From positions 38,567-102,566 of the forward strand of contig SEYW01000017.1 in the NCBI GenBank assembly GCA_004168015.1: 64,000 nucleotides of DNA, read 5' to 3'. Under the pieces are notes generated by a model that saw only the letters and a program-made list of their open reading frames with translations, did not search any database and was not told the origin of the DNA. Position 1 is the stretch's first letter; every line of letters starts with the position of its first letter. Shown piece after piece: positions 20,610 through 29,942 of this stretch. A program made the translations under genes and the position numbers. Source of the DNA: Methylolobus aquaticus. Its GTDB lineage: Bacteria; Pseudomonadota; Gammaproteobacteria; Methylococcales; Methylococcaceae.

Positions 20610-21767
20610 TCATGACCGGGAGCGGCTTTTTCCGCCGGAAGCGGTGTCGCCGGGCAGCAGTCGCTCCCAGAACGGCCTCATGTCATCCAGGAAAGTATTC
20701 TGCTCGAGGTAGGCCTTCACCGTATCAAATGCACACCGGGCAATTTCGATGCGCTCGTCCTCGTGGTCCAGGTAGTACCGGACTGTCTCCTCGAGATCGC
20801 TGAGATCCCATCGAACCGGTACGTAGGTCCGATGCGCCTGAAAAATGTCCGGCCGACTCTCGATGTGATCCATGTTCGGCTTGATCAGCAGGGCGCCCGC
20901 GAAGGCCGCTTCGTAGTCCCGCCAACAGACCTCACCGTAACCGAAGGGACTGAAGCAGATCTTGCTGGCGAACAACTCCTTGAAGTACTCGCTGCGTGGA
21001 ACCCGCCCGCGGCTGACCAGGCGGATGCCGGAGATGCCCTCGACGACATCCAGCGCTTCCTGACGCATCCGGGTATACCACTCCGTGCCCTTGACCGCGA
21101 TGCGCGCATGCACGTCAAACGCCTTCGGCGACTCGGGAAAGTCGCCGAGGAAATAGGGGAGCATATGCGCGGAAAAACAGAAATTGGGGCCCAGCACCAA
21201 TTTCGAAAAGAAGCCCGCCGGAATGCTGAAGCGCGTCTCCGGCAGATCGAGGCCGTAACGGCAGGAGAAGTAATCGGTGAGGTTCGTGTCGCCGCGAGTC
21301 GACTGCGAGTAGGCACTGCGATCCCGAAAAACCTGCTTCTTCAGATAAACGGCAACGGAGTCGTCGACGGCCTGTGCATACCGCAAATCGGTCGGAGCGA
21401 ACCAGTCGAAGTAGGCGATCCTGGCCTCGGGAAAGGCCGTCCGGACCTGTTCAAGCAATTGCCGCAGATCGTCGTCTGACAGGTCGAACCAGGTCTGCAC
21501 GCAGACCACATCGACGCGTTGCCGGGCGAACACATGCCCTCCGGCGCGGAAAGCAGCCAGTGGCAGCTCCCGGAGTTCGATGCCGGGGGTCTGGCGCAGC
21601 GCCTTGCGATGAAAAAGAAATGGATAAAGCTGCGTGTGGCACAGTTCATTGGGCGCGCTGATCAGCAACACCCGATGCAGCGGCGAAGAACTGAAACGAC
21701 GCTGGTAGCCCAGCCGATCGGTCAACCAGCGCTCAGCCGTCCACCGCCAGGGTATCAGAGCCCGCAT
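20610..21767 (-). CDS. CgeB/GT1-like glycosyltransferase
   Basis: The 385-residue product lacks classic GT4 motifs. It has a C-terminal segment of the CgeB-like glycosyltransferase type: FGYGEVCWRDYEAAFAGALLI followed by a HIESRPDIF stretch and a terminal helix region. Similar proteins occur in EPS and spore-coat clusters. It is the first gene of the leftward EPS run (21767 to 11776) and is divergent from the methyltransferase gene. Function is inferred from weak motif similarity and context. Confidence 0.6.
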   Translation of the reverse strand: MRALIPWRWTAERWLTDRLGYQRRFSSSPLHRVLLISAPNELCHTQLYPFLFHRKALRQTPGIELRELPLAAFRAGGHVFARQRVDVVCVQTWFDLSDDDLRQLLEQVRTAFPEARIAYFDWFAPTDLRYAQAVDDSVAVYLKKQVFRDRSAYSQSTRGDTNLTDYFSCRYGLDLPETRFSIPAGFFSKLVLGPNFCFSAHMLPYFLGDFPESPKAFDVHARIAVKGTEWYTRMRQEALDVVEGISGIRLVSRGRVPRSEYFKELFASKICFSPFGYGEVCWRDYEAAFAGALLIKPNMDHIESRPDIFQAHRTYVPVRWDLSDLEETVRYYLDHEDERIEIARCAFDTVKAYLEQNTFLDDMRPFWERLLPGDTASGGKSRSRS

Positions 21768-21996
21768 AACTGCCGACGTCCCTATTTTTGTTATTCTCGT
21801 CCGCGAACCCGGAAAAGCCGCGGGGCCATCCGAGATTCGCCGATGCCTAAACCGGGTGAAAGATTACTCCACTAAAGCGTTACGCGGTAGAGTAACCATC
21901 GCACGGGCGGACATGGCGCCTGCGCCCTCTAAAGAAAAAGCGCGGAGTGCAACGTGTCAGTCGGATGCATCCGCAGATCCGTCAAGGAGGCTCAAC

Positions 21997-23079
21997 GTGC
22001 CCAACTCGAACACATCGCCACCGCGCGCACAGGCTTCGGACTGGCCATCGGACGGACTGGAGGCTCAGCCAGCCTGCCCTGTCTGCGCGACCGCAGACCG
22101 ACAGTTGGCCCACCCGGCACTGGTCGACGGCATCTTCTTTTGCGCGCCGGGACGTTGGCAGATGTTCCGCTGTCAGGGATGCGGCTGTGGTTATCTGGAT
22201 CCCCGCCCCACGCCGGCAACCATTGGCCTGGCCTACGCCAGCTACTACACACATTCGACAACCCCCGAGCCGCGCTGGCTGTCTGACGCCAGCTTTCTCG
22301 GTCGCCGTCTCCCGAGTTGGCGCAATGGTTACCTGAACCGGCGATTTCGACACTTACGCCGGAAACCCTCATCCGCACTCGGGGGGCGGCTGGCGCCATT
22401 GTTCCCTTACGCGCGCGACTTCGCCGAGCGTGATGTACGCCATCTCCCGCCCCCCGGGGCAGAAGCGCGGCTGCTGGACATCGGCTGCGGTGACGGCAAC
22501 TTTCTCCGCATTGCCGAGGCGATCGGGTATCGTGCCGAGGGGATCGAGTTCGACCCGCAAGCCACCGCGGCGGCCTGCGCTCAGGGCCTGAGGGTTCATC
22601 AAGGCGGTCTCCCCGATACCGGATTGCCCGGCGGCACTTACGATGCGGTCACTTTAAGCCAGGTGATCGAGCATGTGCACGATCCCCGGCACGCCCTGGC
22701 GGAATGTTTGCGCCTGCTGAAACCTGGCGGAACGCTGTGGGTGGCAACGCCAAACATGGACGCACAAGGTCATGCCCGCTTCGGACCGCACTGGCGCGGT
22801 CTGGAACCCCCCCGACATCTGGTGCTGTTCACGGCCGATGCGCTGCTACGGGCCTGCACCGAAGCCGGATTCCGCAACCTATCCTTGAAGCCGATCGGTC
22901 CGGTCAGCGCGTGGTTCCTCGACGCCAGCAACCGCATCCGCACCGGGACAGCCCATCGGACCGGGACCCCGTCATTGCTGACGGAAAGGCTGGCCGCGAT
23001 CTGGATGGACTGGCGGGCCTTCCGCGATCCGCGCCGCGGCGAAGAACTGATCGTGGTCGGTAACCGGCCGTTGGCATAG
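21997..23079 (+). CDS. Methyltransferase with N-terminal zinc ribbon
   Basis: The 360-residue product begins with a CxxC...CxxC pair (CPVC, CQGC) as in Zn-ribbon SAM methyltransferases of sugar pathways. A class I methyltransferase domain follows (LLDIGCGDGNFL, SQVIEHVHDP, LKPGGTLWVATPN). It probably methylates a sugar of the EPS or its reducing or non-reducing end. The start is the GTG at 21997, which has AAGGAGG seven bases upstream; the frame is open further upstream to 21856 without a better site. Confidence 0.8.
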   Translation: MPNSNTSPPRAQASDWPSDGLEAQPACPVCATADRQLAHPALVDGIFFCAPGRWQMFRCQGCGCGYLDPRPTPATIGLAYASYYTHSTTPEPRWLSDASFLGRRLPSWRNGYLNRRFRHLRRKPSSALGGRLAPLFPYARDFAERDVRHLPPPGAEARLLDIGCGDGNFLRIAEAIGYRAEGIEFDPQATAAACAQGLRVHQGGLPDTGLPGGTYDAVTLSQVIEHVHDPRHALAECLRLLKPGGTLWVATPNMDAQGHARFGPHWRGLEPPRHLVLFTADALLRACTEAGFRNLSLKPIGPVSAWFLDASNRIRTGTAHRTGTPSLLTERLAAIWMDWRAFRDPRRGEELIVVGNRPLA

Positions 23080-23201
23080 CCGGCCACAGCGCACGACTGC
23101 CCGTCGACGGCAGGCACCGATTACCCAGCCGTCGGCTCGGTTGCCGACGACATCGATCGAAGCGAGAATGCGCCTGCGCGCATACGGGGAGCATCGCAGC
23201 C

Positions 23202-24224
23202 ATGGTGATCTGCATTACCGAAGACCGGACCAAGGAAGAGATCGCGGTCAAGCTGCTGCTGCTGAGCCTGACACGCCACTGCCCCGATACCCCCATCGTC
23301 CTCACCTATCCCCCGGCGTCGCCCCAATTCGCGCGCTGGGTGGCCGCCACGATACCGGGCTGCACGCTACGCACCGCGCGCGTATCGGGAAGTTCCGGCT
23401 GGAACATCAAGGCGGACGCGTTGCTCGGACTGCTCGCAGAAGGCCACGACGAAGTCTGGTGGCTGGACTCGGACATCATCGTCACCGGGAACTTCATCGA
23501 GCGGTACCGGGATATCCCGCCCGCCACGCTGATCGTCTGCGAGGAAGCGCTGTATGGTGCTTATCGCGACGACGGGGCCCGGACGCGCGGTTGGGGATTC
23601 CCGGTAGCCCGCTCGCTTCCCTACAGCCTGAACACCGGCGTGATGCGCGTGTCCACGCTGCATCTCGACCTGCTCAAGCGCTGGAAGGTCCTGCTGGAGG
23701 ACGAGCGCTATCGGGCGGCGCAAAAGGATTTCTGGCACCGGCGCCCGATCCATCTGATGGGGGATCAAGACGTGCTGAGCGCCTTGCTCGGCGCCGAACC
23801 CTTTGCCGAGACGCCCATGTACGTCCTGCAGCGCGGCCGCGACATCCTGCAGTATTTCGGTTTTTCCGCGTATACGACACGCGAGCGCATCGCGAACCTG
23901 CGGTATGGCCCGCCGGCCTTCATCCATTGCCAGGGCTGGAAACCCTGGACCAGCCTCGAGCCCGAACGGCGCGCAAGCGACCTCAAGACCCGCTTGCAGA
24001 ATCTCTATATCGAGCTGTCTCCCTATTCTTTTGCGGCCGAAAGCTACCGGAACCAACTGGATGCGCCGCTGCTGTGGCTGGAACACCTCAGTCCGATGGC
24101 GCGGCTGTTCCGCCTGCTGGGATTTCATCATGCGGCTCTGACCGGCCTGCCCATCGCGATACTGATCGATCTCGTCAGGGCGGTGAAAGGCTCCGGGCGT
24201 CGGCCAGCGGGGGAACGTGCGTGA
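23202..24224 (+). CDS. Glycosyltransferase-like protein with GT8-type DxD motif
   Basis: The 340-residue product has a GT-A-like N-terminal half with LDSDIIVTGNF as its DxD metal site and a later MGDQDVLSALL motif; both are typical of GT8 and related nucleotide-diphospho-sugar transferases. Conserved tryptophans follow in HCQGWKPW. Its stop overlaps the flippase start by 4 bp (GTGA). The sugar is unknown. Confidence 0.68.
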   Translation: MVICITEDRTKEEIAVKLLLLSLTRHCPDTPIVLTYPPASPQFARWVAATIPGCTLRTARVSGSSGWNIKADALLGLLAEGHDEVWWLDSDIIVTGNFIERYRDIPPATLIVCEEALYGAYRDDGARTRGWGFPVARSLPYSLNTGVMRVSTLHLDLLKRWKVLLEDERYRAAQKDFWHRRPIHLMGDQDVLSALLGAEPFAETPMYVLQRGRDILQYFGFSAYTTRERIANLRYGPPAFIHCQGWKPWTSLEPERRASDLKTRLQNLYIELSPYSFAAESYRNQLDAPLLWLEHLSPMARLFRLLGFHHAALTGLPIAILIDLVRAVKGSGRRPAGERA

Positions 24225-25906
24225 GCCAGAGCAGCGGACCCGATCCGATCCCCACCGAAGAACGCCCGCTTTCGAGCGTCGAGGACGGGCAGCGCGGCGA
24301 CCCGAAAGCGGACCCGCCCAAGGGCCAAACGACCGATAACAGCCCCGCAACGGGCGGCGCCCCGTCGCGGGTTTTCCGCAATGCCGCTGCTCAGATCGGC
24401 GGACGGGGCCTGTACCTCCTAACCCGCGTTGCACTGCCCCCGTTTATCCTCGAACACATCAGCCTGCAGGAATATGGCATCTGGGCGACCTGCTTTCTGC
24501 TGATCGGCTACATCGGCATGGGCACATTCGGTATTGCCGGCGTCTACATCCGCTACTCCGCGGAATACTATGCGCGCGGCGAAATGGAGCGCATCGGCCG
24601 GCTCGTCGGCGCCGGTATCCTGTTGACCGGAACCGTGAGCGCTGCGCTGATCATCGCACTCTACGCGTGCATGCCCATTCTGTTTCGCTGGTTTCACATC
24701 GAACCGGAACTGCAGGGCATAGCCGGCGTGTCGATCCTGAGCGTCATCGGCGCAATGCTGCTCGATCTGCTGCTGCCCTATGGCTACGTGCTCCAGGGTA
24801 TCCACCGCAACGCCGAGCAAACGATCGTCAACGTTCTGAGCTTCCTGCTGGAGACGGCCCTGATCGTCGTTTTCCTGATCAAGGGATGGGGACTCGCGGG
24901 ACTCCTGGCTGCCTACGTACTGCGTTCGATCTTCGCGCTGATGGTCATGCTGGCCTGGTTCCCCCGCATCCTCCCCGGATTCCGCATTCGCTTTCGAGGC
25001 CTGGGGCGCGACGAGTTCCGGCTGTTCTACCGCTATGGTGGCGCGCTGCAGCTGATCGGTGTCATCGCGATGTTTCTGAATACCAGCGAACGCGCCATCG
25101 CCGGCTATCTGACCAAGGGGGTGGGCTCCGTAGGCCTGCTCGATATCGGCCAGAAGTTTCCGGTGATGATCTCCCAGATCTTCAATGCGGCCACGAACAC
25201 CTATCTGTCGGCGTTCACGCATTTGCACAGCCTCGATCAGCACCAGGAGCTCCAGCGTCTTTACGTCAAGTCCTCGCGCTATCTGAACCTGCTGAACGGT
25301 TTGGCGATGGGTTTCCTGGCGCCCTTTGCCCTTGCACTGATTACCGCCTGGATGGGCAAGTGGATCCCTTATGAGGAGGCGGGCACGGTGCTGCTCTACG
25401 CGGCGCTCGGCTTTCACGTGCAGGCGCTCACCGGACCGGCAACCACCTATGCGCAGGCCACCCATCGGGTCGGCGCCACGCTGTGGTGGTTCCTGCTGCC
25501 TCAGTGTCTGGTGCTTGCGGGTGCTCTGGCCTGGATCCTGATGCGTGGAACTCCCACGGTGCTCCATATCGCCGAAGCGGCCATGTGGTCGAGAATCACC
25601 AGCAGCGTGATTGTCCTGATTTATACCGTCGGCCAGCTGAAATTGTCGTTCCTGCGATATGTCAAGGATGTGGTTCTGGTGGGGGCACTACCCTACGGCA
25701 TCGGCTACGCACTGGCCTACGCCATCGAGAGACAACTCGACCTGACCACGTTACCCCGTCTCCACTCGCTCGGCATCCTGGCCCTGACGGGCACCGGCTA
25801 CCTTGTACTCACGCTGGGCTTGCTGATTGCCTTGGTGAGCACGCGCGAGGAAAGGCAAAGCCTCGGCGACCTGCTGACCCGGCGCTTGTCGCCGCGCCGC
25901 GCCTGA
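24221..25906 (+). CDS. Wzx-like polysaccharide flippase
   Basis: The 561-residue product has a hydrophilic N-terminal tail of about 60 residues, then 12-14 membrane helices of the MVF/polysaccharide-transporter fold (FILEHISLQEYGIWATCFLLIGY near the start). It would flip undecaprenyl-linked repeat units to the periplasm. The GTG at 24221 is chosen because it overlaps the upstream stop and has a GGGGGA ribosome site. The long open frame upstream of it, to 23141, only shadows the previous gene. Confidence 0.82.
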   Translation: MSQSSGPDPIPTEERPLSSVEDGQRGDPKADPPKGQTTDNSPATGGAPSRVFRNAAAQIGGRGLYLLTRVALPPFILEHISLQEYGIWATCFLLIGYIGMGTFGIAGVYIRYSAEYYARGEMERIGRLVGAGILLTGTVSAALIIALYACMPILFRWFHIEPELQGIAGVSILSVIGAMLLDLLLPYGYVLQGIHRNAEQTIVNVLSFLLETALIVVFLIKGWGLAGLLAAYVLRSIFALMVMLAWFPRILPGFRIRFRGLGRDEFRLFYRYGGALQLIGVIAMFLNTSERAIAGYLTKGVGSVGLLDIGQKFPVMISQIFNAATNTYLSAFTHLHSLDQHQELQRLYVKSSRYLNLLNGLAMGFLAPFALALITAWMGKWIPYEEAGTVLLYAALGFHVQALTGPATTYAQATHRVGATLWWFLLPQCLVLAGALAWILMRGTPTVLHIAEAAMWSRITSSVIVLIYTVGQLKLSFLRYVKDVVLVGALPYGIGYALAYAIERQLDLTTLPRLHSLGILALTGTGYLVLTLGLLIALVSTREERQSLGDLLTRRLSPRRA

Positions 25907-25935
25907 CGATCGCCGGGGAGTATCGCAATCAATCG

Positions 25936-25952
25936 CCGTCAGTTCGTGACGG
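25936..25952. terminator. Small hairpin between convergent EPS genes
   Basis: CCGTCA and TGACGG (25936-25941 and 25947-25952) flank a GTTCG loop between the convergent flippase and polymerase genes. No U-run follows, so terminator function is only possible. Confidence 0.25.
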
Positions 25953-25997
25953 GGTCGGTGCTTATCTGCACCGGGGGCGTCTCGAAACAGATGAGAC

Positions 25998-27362
25998 CTA
26001 CAGCACGCGACGGAAGTTGAAGGGACCGATCGCCGTGCCTCCTCCCTCGGGCGTCCGGCGAATCATGTAACTCTCGGCCCAACCCACCAGCATGAAGAAC
26101 ATCGGAATGGTCTGCTGTCCCATGAAGACTGTCGCGATCGCGATCGTATAGCCGACAAAGATCCCAGCGAGGGTAAATGACAGCGCGCCACCGCGAGGCC
26201 CACCCGGTGGCTGTCGCATGCCGTAAACCACCAACCGAATCATCGTTCCCAGCAACAGATAAAGAAAAGCAACCATCGCCAGACGCCCGTGCATCAGCAA
26301 CAAGAGCAGATAATGATTGTCGATGGACGCCATGCCGGGTATTGCCGGCCATTTGGTCAGTCCCCACCCCCATAAGGGCTCCTGGGCAGCGATATCAATG
26401 TAGTCCTCGATCATCTCGTAACGGTAGGCCGAGGTCTCCTGATTGGCATCCTTGGCGTTTTCCCGCCCGACCGATGCATACGCAATGAAACCGGCGGCAG
26501 CCGGTATACCCACCAATACCAGGGCGCTCAGGATGCCCACCATTGCCAGAAAACGATGGCTCTTGACCCGCCCCACCGCGGTCAGCGTCGCGCCGACAGA
26601 TGATGCCAGCCAGGAGCCTTTCGCCAGCGAGAAGACCAATCCACCCGTCACGATCAGCGTCAGCATGCGTGCCGGCTTGATCGGCATCCATCGCCAGCGC
26701 GCCGGCCAATCGGCGGGCCACGCGCCCGTCCACTCCAGCCAGCGCTGCATTCGAAACGCGACGAGCATCATGATCCCGTTCAGCAGGGCATGCGCGTAGG
26801 GTCCGGCCGCTCTGGCCAGGCCAAAACGAAAGGTCGTCACCCAGGATTGACCCTGGCCTGGAAAAAACCGGTCGAATAACCAACGCCATGCATTGAACCC
26901 CAAGCGGGTTTCGATGACATCGACGCAAGCCACGAAGGAGAAGCACAGCACGCAGACTTTCGTGAATACGACCCGCAGGCCATAAGGCTCGATCAGCCCC
27001 TTGGCGAAAACATATGGCGCGATACCGCCGAAAAGCATCCCGAAAATGAGATTTTGCGCATCCGCGTACCCGGACGCGCGATACTCCGAATAACCCACAC
27101 AAAAGGCGTAAAATAAGACCCAGAGATCAGTTGCGCTGAAAACAAATCCGGGAAAGCCGGCCATCGCGTAGGCGATGAACAGACCGACACCGGCACTCTG
27201 ACTGAAGTTCGGATCCGGGATGCCCGGCGTGATGGCGCGGTAGTAATCCGGCAGCAGCAGCACGACCGGCAGGTAGACGCGAAGAAACGCAAACGGCACG
27301 GAACGACGGTTAGCCAGGAGGTAGGCCAGAACACCCGGTATAAAGGTGATGTAGGAGAGCAC
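25998..27362 (-). CDS. O-antigen polymerase/ligase-like membrane protein (Wzy/WaaL type)
   Basis: The 454-residue product has about ten or more membrane helices and a large periplasmic loop before the C-terminal helices (ETSAYRYEMIEDYIDIAAQEPLWGWGLTKWP). It ends in a hydrophobic region containing DNHYLLLLLMHG. This GWG...DN-Y arrangement is typical of the O-antigen ligase/polymerase family. It most likely polymerises EPS repeat units in the periplasm. The start is a GTG at 27362. It is divergent from the lipoprotein gene at 27572. Confidence 0.8.
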   Translation of the reverse strand: MLSYITFIPGVLAYLLANRRSVPFAFLRVYLPVVLLLPDYYRAITPGIPDPNFSQSAGVGLFIAYAMAGFPGFVFSATDLWVLFYAFCVGYSEYRASGYADAQNLIFGMLFGGIAPYVFAKGLIEPYGLRVVFTKVCVLCFSFVACVDVIETRLGFNAWRWLFDRFFPGQGQSWVTTFRFGLARAAGPYAHALLNGIMMLVAFRMQRWLEWTGAWPADWPARWRWMPIKPARMLTLIVTGGLVFSLAKGSWLASSVGATLTAVGRVKSHRFLAMVGILSALVLVGIPAAAGFIAYASVGRENAKDANQETSAYRYEMIEDYIDIAAQEPLWGWGLTKWPAIPGMASIDNHYLLLLLMHGRLAMVAFLYLLLGTMIRLVVYGMRQPPGGPRGGALSFTLAGIFVGYTIAIATVFMGQQTIPMFFMLVGWAESYMIRRTPEGGGTAIGPFNFRRVL

Positions 27363-27571
27363 GTCAGTTGCTGTGGCCGATAGGGCTGAAACGTCGCTGC
27401 AGGCGGCCTCAAAGCTCGCCCACTCCCACGCTGGGGGTTGGTCGGGGTATCAAAGTATACCCAGCCGTCGGCTCCGCGACGAACGCGCACGGCGCAGGAC
27501 CCTGCTCGAAAATCAAGGTGTGGCCCGTTCGATACGTTCGGTATCCGCGGCATGAAGGAGGTCGGAAGACG

Positions 27572-29527
27572 ATGATCGCATTCATCGAACAATCACCGCG
27601 TTGGGTTCTGGCTCGAGCAGCCTGGATACTTTCGGTGGCATTGATCACGGCCGGGTGCAACCGGACCGACCCCACCCCGGAACAGCGGCCGCTGCGACTC
27701 GGCGTCAATATCGAAGGCTTGGCGTACTGGGGCACGGAGGCGGCATTCGTCAATCTGGCGAAAATGGCATCGCCGTGGCTCACGCAGTGCGACCCGCGCC
27801 AGGATCCCTATTGCGCCGACGGGCTATTCGGGGTTGCCGGCGCCAACAGCTGGAATACCAAGGAACAGGACAAACTGGACCTGGACGAAAAGGGCTACCC
27901 GAGAAGCCTCCCCGACGTCAGCCAGGGCACCGTCAACCACACCAACTTCACGTCGGTCAGCACACTGATTCCGACGGGCCTCAGCCCGCTTCGCACATCC
28001 GGCCGCTTCGTGGTGCGCTACGACGGCGAGGGACGTCTGGTCTACGGCCGCGGCGCCACGCGGAACGCGGCGCTCTCCAAGCCCGGACGGGACGTCCTCG
28101 ATGTGACCACGGACGGAAATCAGACCTGGTTTCAGCTCACCATCGCCGCGACCGATCCACGCAAAAGCGGGCGCTACCTCCGCAACATACGCATCTTCCC
28201 CGAAGGTGGTGCGTGCGCCTCCGATCCCGCCCTCGCCTGCAGCATTTCGGACACCGGAGAAGCGTGCCCGAACAACGGCACTTGCCGATCCTTCGAGGAC
28301 AGCGAAACCGATCAGCCCTTTCATCCCGCCTTTCTGTCGAACCTGCGCCCGTTCCGCGCGATTCGTTTCATGGCTTTCCAGAACACCAACGCCTCCTGGA
28401 CCGAACGGTGGGACCAGCGGACTTCGCCCGAGCGCTTCACCTGGGTTTCGGACCACGCTGATGGTGGTCCGGTTGAAATGATCGTGGCTCTCGGCAACCG
28501 GACCGGAACCGACATCTGGGTCAATATGCCCACCCGCTCGGATGACGACTACGTACGACAGTTCGCGACCTACGTTCACGACCACCTGCAGCCGGCGCGC
28601 CGAGTCTATGTCGAGTACAGCAACGAGGTCTGGAACACCGCCTTCCCGGGCGGCGCGTGGGTCGAAGCCAAGGCACTGGCGCGCTGGCCGAACGCCAAAG
28701 ACACCCCTTTCGGCAAGCGCCTGCAATGGTACGGCATGCGCGCGGCCCAGATCTGCGACCTCTGGCACCAGGTCTTCGCGGCCGATTCGGCCCGCCTGAC
28801 CTGCATCATGGGTGCGCAGGCGGCGAACCCCTGGACCGCGAAACAGGCGCTGGAGTGTCCGCTGTGGGCGAGCGAAGCAGGCAATACCCCCTGCGTGAAA
28901 CACGGCATACAGGGCCTCGCAGTCGCCCCGTACTTCGGTTTCTATATCGGCAACCCCAAGCATCTTCCGGCTCTGCGGTCCTGGGCGGGGCAACCGGGTG
29001 GCGGACTCGACAGCGTGTTCGCCGAAGTGTTCGACGGCGGTGAATTCGATGACGGCCCGCAACAGGGCGCCTTGAGCCAAGCGAACGAGCATATGCGGCT
29101 CAGCGCGGCCGTCGCCCGCAATCATGGCCTCGAATTGGTGGCTTACGAAGGTGGCCAGCATCTGGTCGGCCTGGCCGAAACGCTCAACGACAAATCGGCG
29201 AACGAACTGCTGATGGCCGCCAACCGCGATACCCGCATGGGAGAAGCTTATGCGCTTCACCTCGACGATTGGCAGGCGGCCGGGGGCGGTCTCTACAACC
29301 TATGGAACAGCGTGTCGCCTTACACGCTCTGGGGCAGCTGGGGACTCAAGGAATATCGCGATCAGGCAGACGCTCCGAAATACGATGCGGCCGTGCGCGC
29401 GGTAGAGCGCGCCCGGGAAAAGCCGGCGCAGCCGGAACTGCCCTCGCAAGCACTCCCGTCGACTGCGATCCCTGAGCGGGCCGGCGTCATGCCGCCGGCA
29501 GATCCCTCTCCAGCGTCAGCACATTGA
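27572..29527 (+). CDS. Large lipoprotein with glycosidase-like domain
   Basis: The 651-residue product starts with a lipoprotein signal (ALITAGC) supported by AAGGAGGT nine bases before the ATG. The middle part resembles TIM-barrel glycosidases: YVEYSNEVWN contains the Asn-Glu pair that marks the acid/base residue in clan GH-A enzymes. The N-terminal half looks like a separate beta-sandwich domain. It lies between the two EPS gene blocks, so it may trim or process the EPS at the outer membrane. I do not recognise a numbered GH family. Its 3' end overlaps the convergent RsbW-like gene by 41 bp. Confidence 0.6.
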   Translation: MIAFIEQSPRWVLARAAWILSVALITAGCNRTDPTPEQRPLRLGVNIEGLAYWGTEAAFVNLAKMASPWLTQCDPRQDPYCADGLFGVAGANSWNTKEQDKLDLDEKGYPRSLPDVSQGTVNHTNFTSVSTLIPTGLSPLRTSGRFVVRYDGEGRLVYGRGATRNAALSKPGRDVLDVTTDGNQTWFQLTIAATDPRKSGRYLRNIRIFPEGGACASDPALACSISDTGEACPNNGTCRSFEDSETDQPFHPAFLSNLRPFRAIRFMAFQNTNASWTERWDQRTSPERFTWVSDHADGGPVEMIVALGNRTGTDIWVNMPTRSDDDYVRQFATYVHDHLQPARRVYVEYSNEVWNTAFPGGAWVEAKALARWPNAKDTPFGKRLQWYGMRAAQICDLWHQVFAADSARLTCIMGAQAANPWTAKQALECPLWASEAGNTPCVKHGIQGLAVAPYFGFYIGNPKHLPALRSWAGQPGGGLDSVFAEVFDGGEFDDGPQQGALSQANEHMRLSAAVARNHGLELVAYEGGQHLVGLAETLNDKSANELLMAANRDTRMGEAYALHLDDWQAAGGGLYNLWNSVSPYTLWGSWGLKEYRDQADAPKYDAAVRAVERAREKPAQPELPSQALPSTAIPERAGVMPPADPSPASAH

Positions 29528-29942
29528 TGCCGTCCTCGACGCGATAGCCGATGCGGTCAAGGCAGGCTCGAATGATGGGCCAGCCGCGGCCGCGCTCCTC
29601 GGCAGAGTCCGGGAAGTCTGCACCGGGCGGCAATGCCATCGGCTCTCCGCGGTCGCGGATTTCGATCCGCAGTCGGTCGCGCTCCTTGTGCCAGATGACC
29701 GTGATCGGCTGGTCCGACTGTTGCCGGTACCCGTGCACGGCAATGTTGCTGAGCACCTCAGCCATCGCCAGTTCGATCTTCCATGCGACCCCGCTGGCGA
29801 TCTCGGTCAGATCGCACCAGGCCCGGACCGCAACGATCGCGTAATGGATGGAGCCCAGTTCGCTGGTGAAGTCGAGTTGCAGCCGCACCGACGCGGAGGC
29901 ACCCTCCGGCACGGCCCCGATCGCTTCCTTGTCCATGCTCAT
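29487..29942 (-). CDS. RsbW-like anti-sigma factor / serine kinase
   Basis: The 151-residue protein is a GHKL-type ATPase of the RsbW/SpoIIAB kind. The N box reads ELAMAEVLSNIAVHGY, the G1 box DRGEP, and the G2 region ERGRGWPIIRACLDRIGY. Such proteins phosphorylate a STAS-domain partner on serine and release or bind a target. The candidate partner is the STAS protein at 36143-36484 in the same operon. The ATG at 29942 overlaps the upstream phosphatase stop by 4 bp (ATGA), so kinase and phosphatase are probably made together. There is no sigma factor gene nearby. Confidence 0.85.
   Translation of the reverse strand: MSMDKEAIGAVPEGASASVRLQLDFTSELGSIHYAIVAVRAWCDLTEIASGVAWKIELAMAEVLSNIAVHGYRQQSDQPITVIWHKERDRLRIEIRDRGEPMALPPGADFPDSAEERGRGWPIIRACLDRIGYRVEDGINVLTLERDLPAA

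Noticed and set aside
23141..24220. 360-codon N-terminal extension of the flippase
   Set aside because: It overlaps the GT8-like gene out of frame, has shadow-like composition, and a good GTG start with ribosome site exists at 24221.
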